DNA from: Pseudoalteromonas arctica A 37-1-2
GTDB taxonomy: Bacteria > Pseudomonadota > Gammaproteobacteria > Enterobacterales > Alteromonadaceae
NCBI RefSeq assembly: GCF_000238395.3
Contig: NZ_CP011025.1
Span: 3,534,001 to 3,598,000 of the forward strand
Length of the DNA stretch: 64,000 bases
Reading direction: 5' to 3'
Under the pieces are notes generated by a model. That model searched no databases. It was not told the origin of the DNA and was given only the letters and a program-made list of their open reading frames with translations. This document shows, in pieces, positions 10,653-21,006 of the stretch. Positions within the stretch are counted from its first letter, which is position 1, and each line of letters begins with the position of its first letter. Both the position numbers and the translations under genes were made by a program.

Positions 10653-11288
10653 TTATGCTTTAACAGCTGGTTTAACGATAACGTCACCGCCAATAGCTCC
10701 AGGTACTGCACCCTTAACTAAAAGCAAATTACGCTCAGCGTCAACGCGAACTAGTTCTAAGTTTTGAGTCGTTACACGCTCAGCACCCATATGACCGGCC
10801 ATTTTCTTACCTTTAAACACCTTACCAGGTGATTGGTTTTGACCGATTGAACCAGGAGCACGGTGAGATAGAGAGTTACCATGTGTAGCGTCTTGCATGC
10901 TGAAATTCCAGCGCTTAACACCACCTTGGAAACCTTTACCTTTAGAAGTACCGGTTACGTCAACCTTGTTGATTTCGTTGAATAATTCAACAGTAAGCTC
11001 AGCGCCTACTTCAAAATCGCCTTCACCACCGTTAAGGCGGAATTCCCACAGACCGCGACCCGCTTCAACACCAGCTTTAGCGAAATGACCCGCTTTAGCT
11101 TTGTTTACACGACTTGCTTTTTTAGTGCCTGCGGTTACTTGAAGCGCGTTATAACCGTCTGTTGCGTCAGATTTGATCTGAGCAATGCGGTTAGGTGTCG
11201 CTTCAATAACTGTCACAGGGATAGATACACCATCTTCAGTGAAGATTCGTGTCATACCCACTTTACGACCGACTAGACCTAATGCCAT
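10653..11288 (-). CDS. rplC: 50S ribosomal protein L3
   Basis: L3 is an early assembly protein close to the peptidyl transferase centre. 211 residues, beginning [16 protein letters not shown], with the conserved loop [20 protein letters not shown] (about residues 143-162) containing the Gln that PrmB methylates in relatives. Second gene of the S10 operon. Confidence 0.98.
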   Translation of the reverse strand: MALGLVGRKVGMTRIFTEDGVSIPVTVIEATPNRIAQIKSDATDGYNALQVTAGTKKASRVNKAKAGHFAKAGVEAGRGLWEFRLNGGEGDFEVGAELTVELFNEINKVDVTGTSKGKGFQGGVKRWNFSMQDATHGNSLSHRAPGSIGQNQSPGKVFKGKKMAGHMGAERVTTQNLELVRVDAERNLLLVKGAVPGAIGGDVIVKPAVKA

Positions 11289-11315
11289 TTTCCTAAAACC
11301 TCTCTAATCTTTCGA

Positions 11316-11709
<394 letters not shown>

Positions 11710-11814
11710 GATTATATCTACGTTGAGTTCCAAATCGGAACTCCTGTTTATTAGCTTGAAATCCAAGCTTAATTTATCCTTTCTAGTTCCCAGAGGAATT
11801 TTGAAAGCCTGCGT

Positions 11815-11842
11815 ATTATAGAGGTATTGGTGATAAATGCAA
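11815..11842 (-). promoter_or_regulatory. Sigma-70 promoter of the S10 operon
   Basis: On the minus strand TTGCAT and TATAAT are separated by 16 bp. Transcription would start about 11807 and produce a leader of about 180 nt before rpsJ, matching the leader length expected for L4-type control. The minus-strand frame 11692-11895 overlapping it is not credible. Confidence 0.75.
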
Positions 11843-12044
11843 CAACTATTTAGAAACAATACAATGCCTATAAATTTGATTAAATAAGCACCCATACATG
11901 CTTACTAGCTATACTTGAACTAATACCTCTACTGTTAGTCAATAAACAAGTTAACACCTTAATTACGCAAACTAAGGGATTTTTAGATATTATGGTATCC
12001 TACTGCGCTAATTTTGCCCTTAATACTCTCAATATGGTGAGTCG

Positions 12045-14483
12045 ATGCGTATTTTTAATTATTGTTTAAATGTTATGTCTGCTGGATTTAGCCGCTTATT
12101 TGTAAAAAGCAAAGTGCTGCCAGAAAATCCGATTAAACAGTATGATCTAAACCCTGAGTACCCTACATTTTATATAGTGCGTTTAAATTCACGATTTGAT
12201 TTAGCGGCTCTCGCACATGCGTGTAAAAAAAATGGTCTACCTAGCCCAACCGAAGAGCAAGTATTAGGTAACCAAGATTTAGACCGTTTTATTGGTATTA
12301 AAAATCCACCGCCACTGTTTGGTGATGAAGCTAAGCCAACCAATGCTTTAGCTCAAGGTAAACAAATTATTGAATACCTAATACAAAGTGGGCAGCAAAA
12401 CGTACAAGTGGTTCCGGTTACTATTTTATGGGGTCGCGACCCGGGTAAAGAAAAGCCGGGGCTACGCACTTTAATTACGCACTCTCTAACTCCTAGCTGG
12501 TTTAGAAAGTTTTTTGTGGTGTTGTTTTCAGGACGCGACAACTTTATTCGCTTTAGCCAACCACTCGACTTATCGCTTTTAGTCAATGAAAAAGCCGATG
12601 TAAGCGAGTTACCACATAAATTATTACGTGTAGCACGTGTTCACTTTAAGCGCCAAAAGCTAGCTGCTACAGGCCCTAAAATGCCCTCTCGTGAACAATT
12701 ATTTAATTCATTATTAGCGTCACCTACAATAAAAAAATCAATTCAAGATGAAGCTAAAGCTAAAAACATTAGCCAAACAGAAGCCCGCCAAAATGCACTT
12801 AAGCTACTTGATGAGATAGCCGCTAATTACTCTGAAGCAATGATACGTGTGGCCGAGCGATTTTTAACTTGGTTGTGGAATAAGCTCTATAACGGTATTG
12901 ATATTAAACACGCAGAACAAATTCATGAACTAACAGATAAAGGCCATGAAATAATCTATATGCCTTGTCATCGCAGTCATATGGATTACTTACTGCTTAC
13001 TTACTCTATTTATCATTTAGGCTTAGTTCCACCACATATAGCTGCAGGTATAAATCTTAACTTTTTCCCTGCCGGTGGCATATTTAGACGCTCTGGGGCA
13101 TTCTTTATTCGTCGCTCGTTTGCAGGCAATAAACTTTATTCTGCCATATTCAAAGAGTATTTAAGCCAACTGTTTATTAAAGGTTACTCTGTTAAGTTTT
13201 ACACGGAAGGCGGTCGAAGCCGAACTGGGCGCTTACTTCCACCTAAAACAGGTATGCTATCTATGACATTACAAGCAATGCTGCGCGGAATAGACAGACC
13301 AATATCTATCGTTCCTGTGTACATTGGCTACGAGCACGTAATGGAAATTAACACCTACCTTAAAGAGCTAGATGGAAAAGATAAAAAAGGCGAATCTATA
13401 TTTGGTATTTTTAAGGCAATCAAAAACCTTAAAAACTACGGTCGTGGTAATTTAAACTTTGGTGATCCAATCTCGATTAACCAATACTTAAACGATAACC
13501 AACCTGATTGGCGTGATTCAATACACCCTACCGATGTACAAAAGCCACAATGGTTAGCGCCACAAGTAACTAAACTTGCCGACCAAGTAATGGTTAAAAT
13601 TAATAATGCGGCGGCGCTTAATGCGGTTAACTTACTAGCGATGATATTGCTGGTTAACGATAAACAAGCATTGAGTAAACCAAAGCTATTAGCACAACTT
13701 GATTTTTATCTGCGCTTACAGCGCGATGCAAGCTATAGCGATAAAGTAACCGCGCCAGACGAAACACCAGAGCAATTAATAACGCATGCATTAAAGCTGA
13801 ATAAGTTTGAAGTTATCAGTGATGAATTTGGCGAAATTATTACTATTAGCGATAAAGAAAAAGTACTGTTTAATTACTACCGAAACAATATTTTGCACTT
13901 ATTTGCAGTACCAAGCTTAATTGCACTACATCTATTTAAACAACACAGCACAACTATTGAGCAATGCCAGCAACTTGTAAAAACGTTTTATCCGTTATTT
14001 GCTAAAGAATGGTATTTACAGCCTCTTGATGAAAACTACATAACGCGTATTTTAGCTAACTTTGCTGATCAAAATTTAATTGAGTTTGATGGCGATAACA
14101 TTCATATAACGAACAGTAATGACTGCTTAGCTAAGCTAGAAATGCTTGGACGAGCACTTAGTTTTACTCTACAACGTTACGCTATTGTGATTGGTTTTAT
14201 TCAAACAAGTGATGGCATTGAAAAAGCAGAATTAGAACGAGAGAGCCAAGTGCTTGCACAGCGTTTAGGCACACTGCATGGTATTAAAACACCTGAATTT
14301 TTTGATAAAAAAGTACTTGTTAGTTTTATCGAGAACTTACGTGGCGAGTCGTTAATAACAGAGGGTGATAAAGGCTTAGTAGGCAGTACACAACTTTGCG
14401 AAACCTACGCACACCTTAAAACATTACTGCCAGCACGCGTCTGGCAGTCAATCAGCGATATAGTACAAGATCAGTGTAACTAG
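12045..14483 (+). CDS. plsB: Glycerol-3-phosphate 1-O-acyltransferase PlsB
   Basis: PlsB is the inner-membrane enzyme that adds the first acyl chain to glycerol-3-phosphate using acyl-ACP or acyl-CoA. 812 residues, matching the about 807 of E. coli. Acyltransferase motifs are visible: HRSHMDYLLL (HX4D, about residues 308-317), the block with GGIFRRSGAFFIRRSF, and the glycerol-phosphate binding motif EGGRSRTGRLLPPKTGML (about 390-407). It is transcribed away from the S10 operon and ends close to the convergent tesB. Confidence 0.97.
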   Translation: MRIFNYCLNVMSAGFSRLFVKSKVLPENPIKQYDLNPEYPTFYIVRLNSRFDLAALAHACKKNGLPSPTEEQVLGNQDLDRFIGIKNPPPLFGDEAKPTNALAQGKQIIEYLIQSGQQNVQVVPVTILWGRDPGKEKPGLRTLITHSLTPSWFRKFFVVLFSGRDNFIRFSQPLDLSLLVNEKADVSELPHKLLRVARVHFKRQKLAATGPKMPSREQLFNSLLASPTIKKSIQDEAKAKNISQTEARQNALKLLDEIAANYSEAMIRVAERFLTWLWNKLYNGIDIKHAEQIHELTDKGHEIIYMPCHRSHMDYLLLTYSIYHLGLVPPHIAAGINLNFFPAGGIFRRSGAFFIRRSFAGNKLYSAIFKEYLSQLFIKGYSVKFYTEGGRSRTGRLLPPKTGMLSMTLQAMLRGIDRPISIVPVYIGYEHVMEINTYLKELDGKDKKGESIFGIFKAIKNLKNYGRGNLNFGDPISINQYLNDNQPDWRDSIHPTDVQKPQWLAPQVTKLADQVMVKINNAAALNAVNLLAMILLVNDKQALSKPKLLAQLDFYLRLQRDASYSDKVTAPDETPEQLITHALKLNKFEVISDEFGEIITISDKEKVLFNYYRNNILHLFAVPSLIALHLFKQHSTTIEQCQQLVKTFYPLFAKEWYLQPLDENYITRILANFADQNLIEFDGDNIHITNSNDCLAKLEMLGRALSFTLQRYAIVIGFIQTSDGIEKAELERESQVLAQRLGTLHGIKTPEFFDKKVLVSFIENLRGESLITEGDKGLVGSTQLCETYAHLKTLLPARVWQSISDIVQDQCN

Positions 14484-14500
14484 CACTATATCTATAAAAG

Positions 14501-14525
14501 GGGGTTAGCGCTGACGCATAACCCC
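14501..14525. terminator. Possible bidirectional terminator between plsB and tesB
   Basis: GGGGTT and AACCCC form a stem around a 13-base loop, with short T-rich stretches on each side. The stem overlaps the last codons of tesB. The T tracts are short, so strength is uncertain. Confidence 0.45.
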
Positions 14526-15362
14526 TTCTTGCATTGTTGAGGCAACCAAGTTGCCTTGGCGATCAAAAAACTGCCCGCGTACCAAACCACACCCATTACT
14601 CGCACTTGGACTATCAATTGAATACAAAATCCAATCATCCATTCTAAATGGGCGATGAAACCACATTGCATGATCTATAGTAGCTACTTGCATATTTGGC
14701 TGCATAAACGATACACCATGAGGCTGCAATGCTGTTGGTAAAAACTCAAAATCAGAGGCGTATGCTAATAAGTAATTGTGGATGCGCTGATCGTCTGGCA
14801 TTTCACCATTAGCTTTAAACCAAATATGCTTTACTGGCTCCATAACTTCTGGTTTAAATGGGTTATGAAAAGTAACCGGTCGCATTTCAATTGGCATTTC
14901 ACGGGTAAACTTATTACGGATGACTTCAGGGATATGCGAAGCGTTATCTTGGTAAAACTCAAGTGATGAACGTAATTCTTCAGGTGCGGGTACATCAGGC
15001 ATTGTAGCTTGATGCGACAAACCATTTTCTTCACCCTGAAACGACGCTGTCATATAAAAAATTGGCTTACCGTACTGAATCGCTTTTACTCGGCGAGTAC
15101 TAAAGCTCTTTCCATCGCGAATAGTTTCGACATCATAAACAATCGGTTTAGCTGGATCGCCTGGGCGTAAAAAGTAAGAATGTAATGAATGAACTATACG
15201 CCCCTCAGGTAGAGTTTCTTTAGCGGCAGAAAGCGCCTGCCCCATAACTTGACCGCCAAACACAGCACCAAAGCCTAAATCTTGGCTTTGTCCTCGATAT
15301 AAACCTTGCTCAATTTCTTCAAGTGTTAACAACGACAATAAATCATCTAATACTTGGCTCAT
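14505..15362 (-). CDS. tesB: Acyl-CoA thioesterase II
   Basis: TesB hydrolyses medium to long acyl-CoA to free fatty acid and CoA. 285 residues with a double hot-dog fold. The N-terminal domain has [20 protein letters not shown] and [13 protein letters not shown]. The C-terminal domain contains the catalytic-region sequence [14 protein letters not shown] and the motif [14 protein letters not shown] (about residues 227-240). Length equals E. coli TesB. Convergent with plsB. Confidence 0.95.
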   Translation of the reverse strand: MSQVLDDLLSLLTLEEIEQGLYRGQSQDLGFGAVFGGQVMGQALSAAKETLPEGRIVHSLHSYFLRPGDPAKPIVYDVETIRDGKSFSTRRVKAIQYGKPIFYMTASFQGEENGLSHQATMPDVPAPEELRSSLEFYQDNASHIPEVIRNKFTREMPIEMRPVTFHNPFKPEVMEPVKHIWFKANGEMPDDQRIHNYLLAYASDFEFLPTALQPHGVSFMQPNMQVATIDHAMWFHRPFRMDDWILYSIDSPSASNGCGLVRGQFFDRQGNLVASTMQEGVMRQR

Positions 15363-15439
15363 TACTTCTTCCTCATTACCCTAGTATCCAAATGATACTA
15401 TACAATAGTGGGAAGTAAATATTTGTTAGGAATACTGTT

Positions 15440-15898
15440 ATGGCTTACTGGCTATTTAAAACTGAACCCGATGCGTTTTCATTAGATGATTTAAAAAACG
15501 CACCAAAACAAACGACTCTTTGGGAAGGCGTGCGTAATTACCAAGCGCGAAACTTCATGCGTGATGGCGTTAAGGTCGGTGATTCAGTGATGATTTACCA
15601 TTCAAGCTGTAAACACGTAGGTGTAGCGGGTATTGCCGAAGTGACACACGATGCCTACCCAGATCCTACTCAGTTTGATTTAAGTAGCGACTACTACGAT
15701 GCAAAAGCCACCAGCGACAAACCACGCTGGGTTGTTGTTGAAGTTACTTACCAAAGCCATTTAAAAAAATTAATTAGCCTTAAAGATATTAAAGCCAATA
15801 ATAATATTACTGAAATCGCACTTAAAAAAGGCGGACGACTATCAATAATGCCTGTTACTAAAAATGACTGGGATGAAATAATCAAAATGGCGCTGTAA
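15440..15898 (+). CDS. EVE-domain protein (PUA/YTH-like fold)
   Basis: EVE domains are related to YTH and PUA RNA-binding folds and are thought to recognise modified bases; the housekeeping version seen here is usually a single-domain protein of about 150 residues. 152 residues, beginning MAYWLFKTEPDAFSLDDL, with conserved blocks WEGVRNYQARNFMRDGVKVGD and VMIYHSSCKHVGVAGIAEV, and the C-terminal SIMPVTKNDWDEI. It stands between the divergent tesB and a hydrolase-like gene. Substrate not known. Confidence 0.9.
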   Translation: MAYWLFKTEPDAFSLDDLKNAPKQTTLWEGVRNYQARNFMRDGVKVGDSVMIYHSSCKHVGVAGIAEVTHDAYPDPTQFDLSSDYYDAKATSDKPRWVVVEVTYQSHLKKLISLKDIKANNNITEIALKKGGRLSIMPVTKNDWDEIIKMAL

Positions 15899-15967
15899 CG
15901 CCTCCTCGGTTTGACCTAATTTCATTGAGTTTGATATGATCTATGCTGACTTATAGCTGGAGGATTA

Positions 15968-17002
15968 ATGAAATTACTGTATTGGTTAGATGAATGGTTA
16001 GCTCTCCCGCGCAATGAGCAACAAACTCGATTACCCATGACGGGTAGTGATTTACTCGGCGATGTATTTGTTAAGTATGATTTTGTTGACGTTAATAAGC
16101 CCCTGCTTTTTACCTTTTCACCCGCAGGCACTAACGTGCAAGAACAAGATCTCAATCCTGATTTTGCACCATGGGGTTATCACTTAGCTCAAAAACAAAA
16201 CGTAAACGTAATCGCTTTTCAGCATTTAGGTAAAAGTAATTGGTTTCGTAATCGGAATTTAATCTTTTTTCTCGAGCAATTATCAACATTACTTACGCCG
16301 TTTAATTGTCGACTAGGCTATGGCTTAAGCCGTGGCGGATTTGCTGTTGGCGCTTTTGCTAAACTATTAAAGCTAAACCAAGTACTGTTTTTTCACCCGG
16401 TAAGTACTAAAAATAAAGAATTAGTACCGTGGGATGACCGCTCTAGTACCGATATAGCTCAGCAGTTTGACTGGCAACAAGATTATCACGATCTAGATTT
16501 AGGAGATGCCCAAGGCTATATTATTTACGATCCTACTAATTGTATAGACCGAATGCACGCCAAGCGCTATAAGCAGTTAACTCACTTGCGAGTATTTGGT
16601 ATGGGACATGGCACACACGCTACATATTTGAATAAGTTTGGGTTTTATAAGCAAGTAGCCGTTGATTTCATTCAACATCAGCAAATTGATATTGCGCAGT
16701 TTCGTCTGCAAACCAAAACCTTACGCTTAAAAGAAGATTATTATCAAAGTCTCAATACGGCTAATGCAGACTCCCCCCATCGTTTAGCATTATTGAGTAC
16801 AGCGCATAAAATTTTAGCTGATGAAAAAGAAGTGTATGTACAAGAGCATCAAGCAAAAATTGATATTCAGCCATTAATAGATGTTGCCCTTAAGCACCAA
16901 GATGAGCACCCTAATGATGCTATTCAGCTATTAGAAGTCGCCCAGCAACTTCTACCTGACGACCCTCTAATTGAGCATAAACTCAAACAGTTGGAAGAGT
17001 AA
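15968..17002 (+). CDS. Uncharacterised protein, alpha/beta-hydrolase-like
   Basis: 344 residues; ATG at 15968 is preceded by GGAGG 5 nt upstream. The segment YGLSRGGFAVGAF (about residues 118-130) resembles a hydrolase nucleophile elbow (G-x-S-x-G-G), and GMGHGTHAT (about 213-221) could supply a late His. The preceding strand-rich half (LLFTFSPAGTN, VNVIAFQHLGKSNW) fits an alpha/beta fold. The C-terminal about 90 residues are helical, with two repeat-like stretches (HRLALLSTAHKILADEKE and DAIQLLEVAQQLLPDDP), reminiscent of TPR units. I do not recognise a named family, so the substrate is unknown. Confidence 0.55.
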   Translation: MKLLYWLDEWLALPRNEQQTRLPMTGSDLLGDVFVKYDFVDVNKPLLFTFSPAGTNVQEQDLNPDFAPWGYHLAQKQNVNVIAFQHLGKSNWFRNRNLIFFLEQLSTLLTPFNCRLGYGLSRGGFAVGAFAKLLKLNQVLFFHPVSTKNKELVPWDDRSSTDIAQQFDWQQDYHDLDLGDAQGYIIYDPTNCIDRMHAKRYKQLTHLRVFGMGHGTHATYLNKFGFYKQVAVDFIQHQQIDIAQFRLQTKTLRLKEDYYQSLNTANADSPHRLALLSTAHKILADEKEVYVQEHQAKIDIQPLIDVALKHQDEHPNDAIQLLEVAQQLLPDDPLIEHKLKQLEE

Positions 17003-17038
17003 TTATTCCAACGAGAACTGCTATAAAGGCTAACTACT

Positions 17039-17236
17039 CTATTTAGCCTTTTTCTTTTTGTGCCCATGCTTGGGCACAATGGTAAAGTACATCATTAAAC
17101 CTAACAAAGAAAATATAATGATTCCCATTAGCCAGCCGTTCTTTTCATGGCCCTGTGTACGCTTACTGTTGAGTACAATAACGACAGGTAATATGTAAGC
17201 ACTTAAAACAACAATTAAAAATACAACTTCATTCAT
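17039..17236 (-). CDS. Small two-helix membrane protein next to K+ channel gene
   Basis: 65 residues with two hydrophobic helices (about 4-23 and 36-54) and a Lys/His-rich tail (HGHKKKKAK). Its ATG overlaps the stop of the channel gene at 17236 (TAATG), so translation is coupled. Function unknown; the coupling suggests it works with the channel, possibly as an accessory subunit. No close family recognised. Confidence 0.65.
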   Translation of the reverse strand: MNEVVFLIVVLSAYILPVVIVLNSKRTQGHEKNGWLMGIIIFSLLGLMMYFTIVPKHGHKKKKAK

Positions 17237-18303
17237 TATTTTTCTAGGCTCGACCAGTCTACTTCACTACTTAATACTCGATCTACCGATATATAGTGCA
17301 AAATATCGCCTTCACTTACTTTGTAATCAAGCGGTGGGTTTAAATCCATATTTTGCGCACTTAAGTTATGTGCTACACCCAACAGTATTGCATCATGCTC
17401 CAGCTTAAAGTGATGAAACAAAGTACCAAACTCCATATTTTTGCAGCCGTTTGGTACTTTCAAGCTAAATTGTGTATCGCCGTGCAAAGTAGATAGCAGC
17501 TCCTCTTGCACACGGCTCGAACCAGGGTCTTGCATTGAGCGTACGAGTATCTCAGCTGATTTTGCACTACTACATTCTACATTTTGGCAATGCTCTAACA
17601 TCATCTCAACTTTGGTTTCATCTAAAAAGTGAGCGCTTATATGGCAATCATCTTTTACTAAGCGACTAATGCGCAGGGCTGTTGTAAATGTTTGGTCATC
17701 GTCTTGACCATCAATAATCACCTTATCTGCACTGCGAATAGCTACTCGCTCTAGTTCAGCTAAATTTGTAAAACTCGTTAAACGTGCAAAATCGACGCTT
17801 TCGTTAGCTAAAAAAGGATGATCCATTTGCTCTGTTACCGCGAGTAAAATACGACGGTCAGTACGTTTCGTATCTGCCAAAATGTAATCGATCATCTTTT
17901 TTGTACGAGTGTCGTGCCAACCAAAAATAATAATATGGTGGTTACTGTGGGCAAAGTTTTTATCACCAGTCATAGCGCGCCTAATTAAGTAAGTAACAGT
18001 TTGTCCTGCTTTTCCTAGCAAAACACCAAATAAAGCTAAACCAAATGGAATTTGTATTAATGCAACCACCCAACGACCAAGATCAGTAGTTGGACTAAAG
18101 TCACCATATCCCACTGTTGATGTTGTTACTGTGTAATAGTAAAAAAAGGTAGTAAGCGAGGTTAACGCTTTCTCATTCGCTATAAATAGTAAGCTCCATG
18201 TTAATAGCATATGAGTCAAAATAGCTAATGCCACTGCTTGCCAACTCAACTGATCTATATGAGCGCGAACAAGTAACGCTAGCCTTTTAAATATCACCGG
18301 CAT
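17236..18303 (-). CDS. Potassium channel protein with cytosolic RCK/TrkA-N domain
   Basis: 355 residues. The membrane part has two helices (about 22-42 and 75-100) around a pore loop with the K+ selectivity filter TVGYGD (about residues 63-68). The cytosolic part begins with a Rossmann-like RCK domain (HIIIFGWHDTRTKKMI, about 123-138) and continues with a TrkA-C-like end. This is the architecture of bacterial two-helix ligand-gated K+ channels. Ligand is not deducible. The start at 18303 is the first Met of the frame. Confidence 0.85.
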   Translation of the reverse strand: MPVIFKRLALLVRAHIDQLSWQAVALAILTHMLLTWSLLFIANEKALTSLTTFFYYYTVTTSTVGYGDFSPTTDLGRWVVALIQIPFGLALFGVLLGKAGQTVTYLIRRAMTGDKNFAHSNHHIIIFGWHDTRTKKMIDYILADTKRTDRRILLAVTEQMDHPFLANESVDFARLTSFTNLAELERVAIRSADKVIIDGQDDDQTFTTALRISRLVKDDCHISAHFLDETKVEMMLEHCQNVECSSAKSAEILVRSMQDPGSSRVQEELLSTLHGDTQFSLKVPNGCKNMEFGTLFHHFKLEHDAILLGVAHNLSAQNMDLNPPLDYKVSEGDILHYISVDRVLSSEVDWSSLEK

Positions 18304-18466
18304 AATACAAAGTCTTCGTTAGTAAATTATCTATAAACAGTACGTTACTGTAAGCGATGCTTTTAAGCAATGTTTAAGCTTTTAACCGCAAATATTAGAC
18401 TAAATGCTGTTTGCCAATGGTGATTTTTCATGATTAATTAGCGTTAAAATAATAACCAAAACAGTT

Positions 18467-19783
18467 GTGCTTATGCTTAATAAAATAGCCCGCCCTTTTA
18501 CTAAAATTGTAGAGCGCTATCTTCCCGACCCTTTTATATTTGTAATTTTACTTACAATAATCACTCTTATTAGTGCGAGCTTATTTACAACCGCAACCAA
18601 CATTGAAGTATTACAAGCGTGGGGAGGTGGATTTTGGAACTTATTAAGTTTTGCTATGCAAATGCTACTAGTGTTAATTACAGGCTATATGTTGGCAAGT
18701 ACGCCACCTATAAGTAAGTTATTAGAAAAACTAGCAACATTCGCAAATACAGCACCTAAAGCAATTATATTAGTAACGCTTATTTCGCTTTTAGCGAGCT
18801 GGATAAATTGGGGATTTGGCTTAGTTATTGGTGCCCTTTTTGCCAAGGCAATTGCTAAACATACTCGTGTTGATTATCGATTATTAGTAGCCAGCGCTTA
18901 CTCAGGTTTTGTTGTATGGCATGGCGGATTAGCCGGTTCGATTCCTTTAACTATCGCAACCGATGGTCACTTTTCAGAGGCCAGCATTGGTATTATTAGT
19001 ACAGAGCACACTTTATTTGCGGGCTTTAATATAGCCATATTAGTTGGTTTATTCATTATTATGCCGCTTGTTAATCGCTATATGCTGCCAAGCGAGCAAG
19101 AAAGCGTATATATCGACCCAGCTCTTTTACAAGAGACAACACCTAAGCCCACAACAATAACCAGACCCGCTCAACATTTGGAACAAAGTAAACTACTCGG
19201 TATGACAATTGGCTTATTAGGTTTGGCATATTTAGGCTATTACTTTTTTATTACTGGCGGAAACTTAAACCTTAATAGCGTTATTGCCGTATTTTTGTTT
19301 TTAGCTATTACGCTGCATCAAACACCCCATAATTTACTTAACAGTCTGCAACAAGCAATCCCAAGCGGGGCTGGCATTGTTATTCAATTTCCTTTTTATG
19401 CCGGCATCATGGCGGTAATGGTTGATAGCGGATTAGCACAACAGATATCACGTGGCTTTATTGCCGTTGCAGATGCTGATAGCTTGCCATTTTTTAGTTT
19501 TATAAGTGCAGGGCTCGTTAATATGTTTGTTCCCTCTGGCGGTGGCCAATGGGCTGTACAAGCACCCATTGTAATACCCGCAGCGCAAGAGCTAGGTGCC
19601 GATATATCTCGCGTTGCAATGGCCGTTGCATGGGGTGATGCGTGGACTAATTTAATTCAACCTTTTTGGGCATTACCCGTATTGGCAATAGCAGGCTTAA
19701 AAGCAAAAGATATTATGGGGTTTTGTGTTGTGCAGTTGTTTGTAACTGGGGTTTTTATATCGCTGGTATTGAGCTTTTATTAA
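18467..19783 (+). CDS. atoE: Short-chain fatty acid transporter, AtoE family
   Basis: 438 residues with about ten hydrophobic helices. The family signature is clear: YLPDPFIFVILLTIIT at the N-terminus, WINWGFGLVIGALFAKAIAK (about 111-130), SAYSGFVVWHGGLAGSIPL (about 143-161) and FVPSGGGQWAVQAPIVIPAA (about 348-367). AtoE-type proteins take up short-chain fatty acids such as butyrate or acetoacetate across the inner membrane. The frame starts with GTG at 18467; an ATG at 18473 is equally likely, with no strong ribosome site before either. No ato catabolic genes are nearby. Confidence 0.88.
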   Translation: MLMLNKIARPFTKIVERYLPDPFIFVILLTIITLISASLFTTATNIEVLQAWGGGFWNLLSFAMQMLLVLITGYMLASTPPISKLLEKLATFANTAPKAIILVTLISLLASWINWGFGLVIGALFAKAIAKHTRVDYRLLVASAYSGFVVWHGGLAGSIPLTIATDGHFSEASIGIISTEHTLFAGFNIAILVGLFIIMPLVNRYMLPSEQESVYIDPALLQETTPKPTTITRPAQHLEQSKLLGMTIGLLGLAYLGYYFFITGGNLNLNSVIAVFLFLAITLHQTPHNLLNSLQQAIPSGAGIVIQFPFYAGIMAVMVDSGLAQQISRGFIAVADADSLPFFSFISAGLVNMFVPSGGGQWAVQAPIVIPAAQELGADISRVAMAVAWGDAWTNLIQPFWALPVLAIAGLKAKDIMGFCVVQLFVTGVFISLVLSFY

Positions 19784-19790
19784 TTTTAAA

Positions 19791-19820
19791 CGGGCTGTAA
19801 CAAATATTACAGCCCGCTTT
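19791..19820. terminator. Bidirectional rho-independent terminator
   Basis: Perfect 10-bp stem CGGGCTGTAA / TTACAGCCCG with a 6-base loop, followed by CTTTT on the plus strand and by a T-rich stretch on the minus strand. It serves the convergent transporter and M50 peptidase genes. Confidence 0.88.
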
Positions 19821-19838
19821 TACCTAGAATGATAAATA

Positions 19839-20855
19839 CTAGCTCGATAAAATAGTCATCGGCAGACTCAATATTGGATTTTCTGAATCGGCAAAGTGCA
19901 TCATTACAGCTACATGCCCAGCGACTACAACTGCATACATAACCGCTGAAAAGCCTTGGCCATATTTATCTAGTGGCATTAAATGTGAATAATGACGGCC
20001 TCGCCATTCAAATACAATTTCCAGCGCACCTACAAACAAAAAGAATACCAATAACATTAAGCCAAATGTGTAGCTCAGCCATAAACCAAAAAATACACCG
20101 AGTAAACATACACTTAGGCCAACCCATGAACGCATTGAAAAGCTAATACTTTTTAATACATGCCCGCCATCAAGCGGTAAAATGGGTAGTAGGTTAAATA
20201 AGTTAAGTAGTGCGCTTAATACCGCAACACCTGCAAATATCTCCATCTCGGTGGCGTAATACAAAACCACACCCAACACCGAGGTTATTAAACCAAACGC
20301 GGGCCCCATTAGCGATATAACTACATCTTGCCAGCGAGTCGTTATTTTATCGTCACTTACAGCTAGCCCACCAACAAACGGGATTAAATAAATACCTTTG
20401 GTTTTTATACCAAAATATTTCATTGCTCGCACATGGCCGTACTCATGTACAACTAAACACCCAATCAGCATTAGTGCAAATTCAATACTAAATAACCACG
20501 CATAGCCTGCAACAGAAGCCCCGGCAAGCACTACTTTAATTACCTTAGCACTTTTAAAAAGCTTAAAACCTAATGCAGCCAAACCTAAAAAGCCTTTTTT
20601 AGGTGTCGCATTTACCGGCGCTGGTAGCGCTAGTTGTGTCGCAAATTGCTCATCGACAAATAGCGCAATACTTTGATCTTCCACTGCCGCTGTATCAATA
20701 CCGATTACTTTGTTGTCGTAAGTAAACTGATAGTAATTTTCACGAGGATTATCAAAGGTAATGGCTTGTTGCGCATGAAATACCTGCACAATTTTTTGCC
20801 CAGACACCATAAGCGAAAATGGCTGCTCGGCTAAAGTAAGATCTATTCTTATCAT
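19839..20855 (-). CDS. Membrane zinc metalloprotease, M50 (site-2 protease) family
   Basis: 338 residues. The central membrane region carries the zinc motif HEYGH (in GCLVVHEYGHVRAMKYFG, about residues 153-170) and the second M50 motif LLPILPLDGGHVL (about 238-250), both with catalytic residues intact. The N-terminal about 95 residues look cytosolic and beta-rich, and about seven hydrophobic segments follow. M50 proteases cut membrane-embedded substrates; this one lacks the PDZ domains of RseP, so the substrate is unknown. Convergent with the atoE-like gene. Confidence 0.85.
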   Translation of the reverse strand: MIRIDLTLAEQPFSLMVSGQKIVQVFHAQQAITFDNPRENYYQFTYDNKVIGIDTAAVEDQSIALFVDEQFATQLALPAPVNATPKKGFLGLAALGFKLFKSAKVIKVVLAGASVAGYAWLFSIEFALMLIGCLVVHEYGHVRAMKYFGIKTKGIYLIPFVGGLAVSDDKITTRWQDVVISLMGPAFGLITSVLGVVLYYATEMEIFAGVAVLSALLNLFNLLPILPLDGGHVLKSISFSMRSWVGLSVCLLGVFFGLWLSYTFGLMLLVFFLFVGALEIVFEWRGRHYSHLMPLDKYGQGFSAVMYAVVVAGHVAVMMHFADSENPILSLPMTILSS

Positions 20856-21006
20856 AATTAAGACCGTTTAAAACAATGGCGCTAGTATACCTAATCAACT
20901 TAAAAACACGAGTAAAGGTGCTCGGTAACTATTTTCAAAATAAAAGCGTTTGATACTGACAAAGTAAAAAAACACTACTACTTTTATAGTAATCATAAAC
21001 TATACA

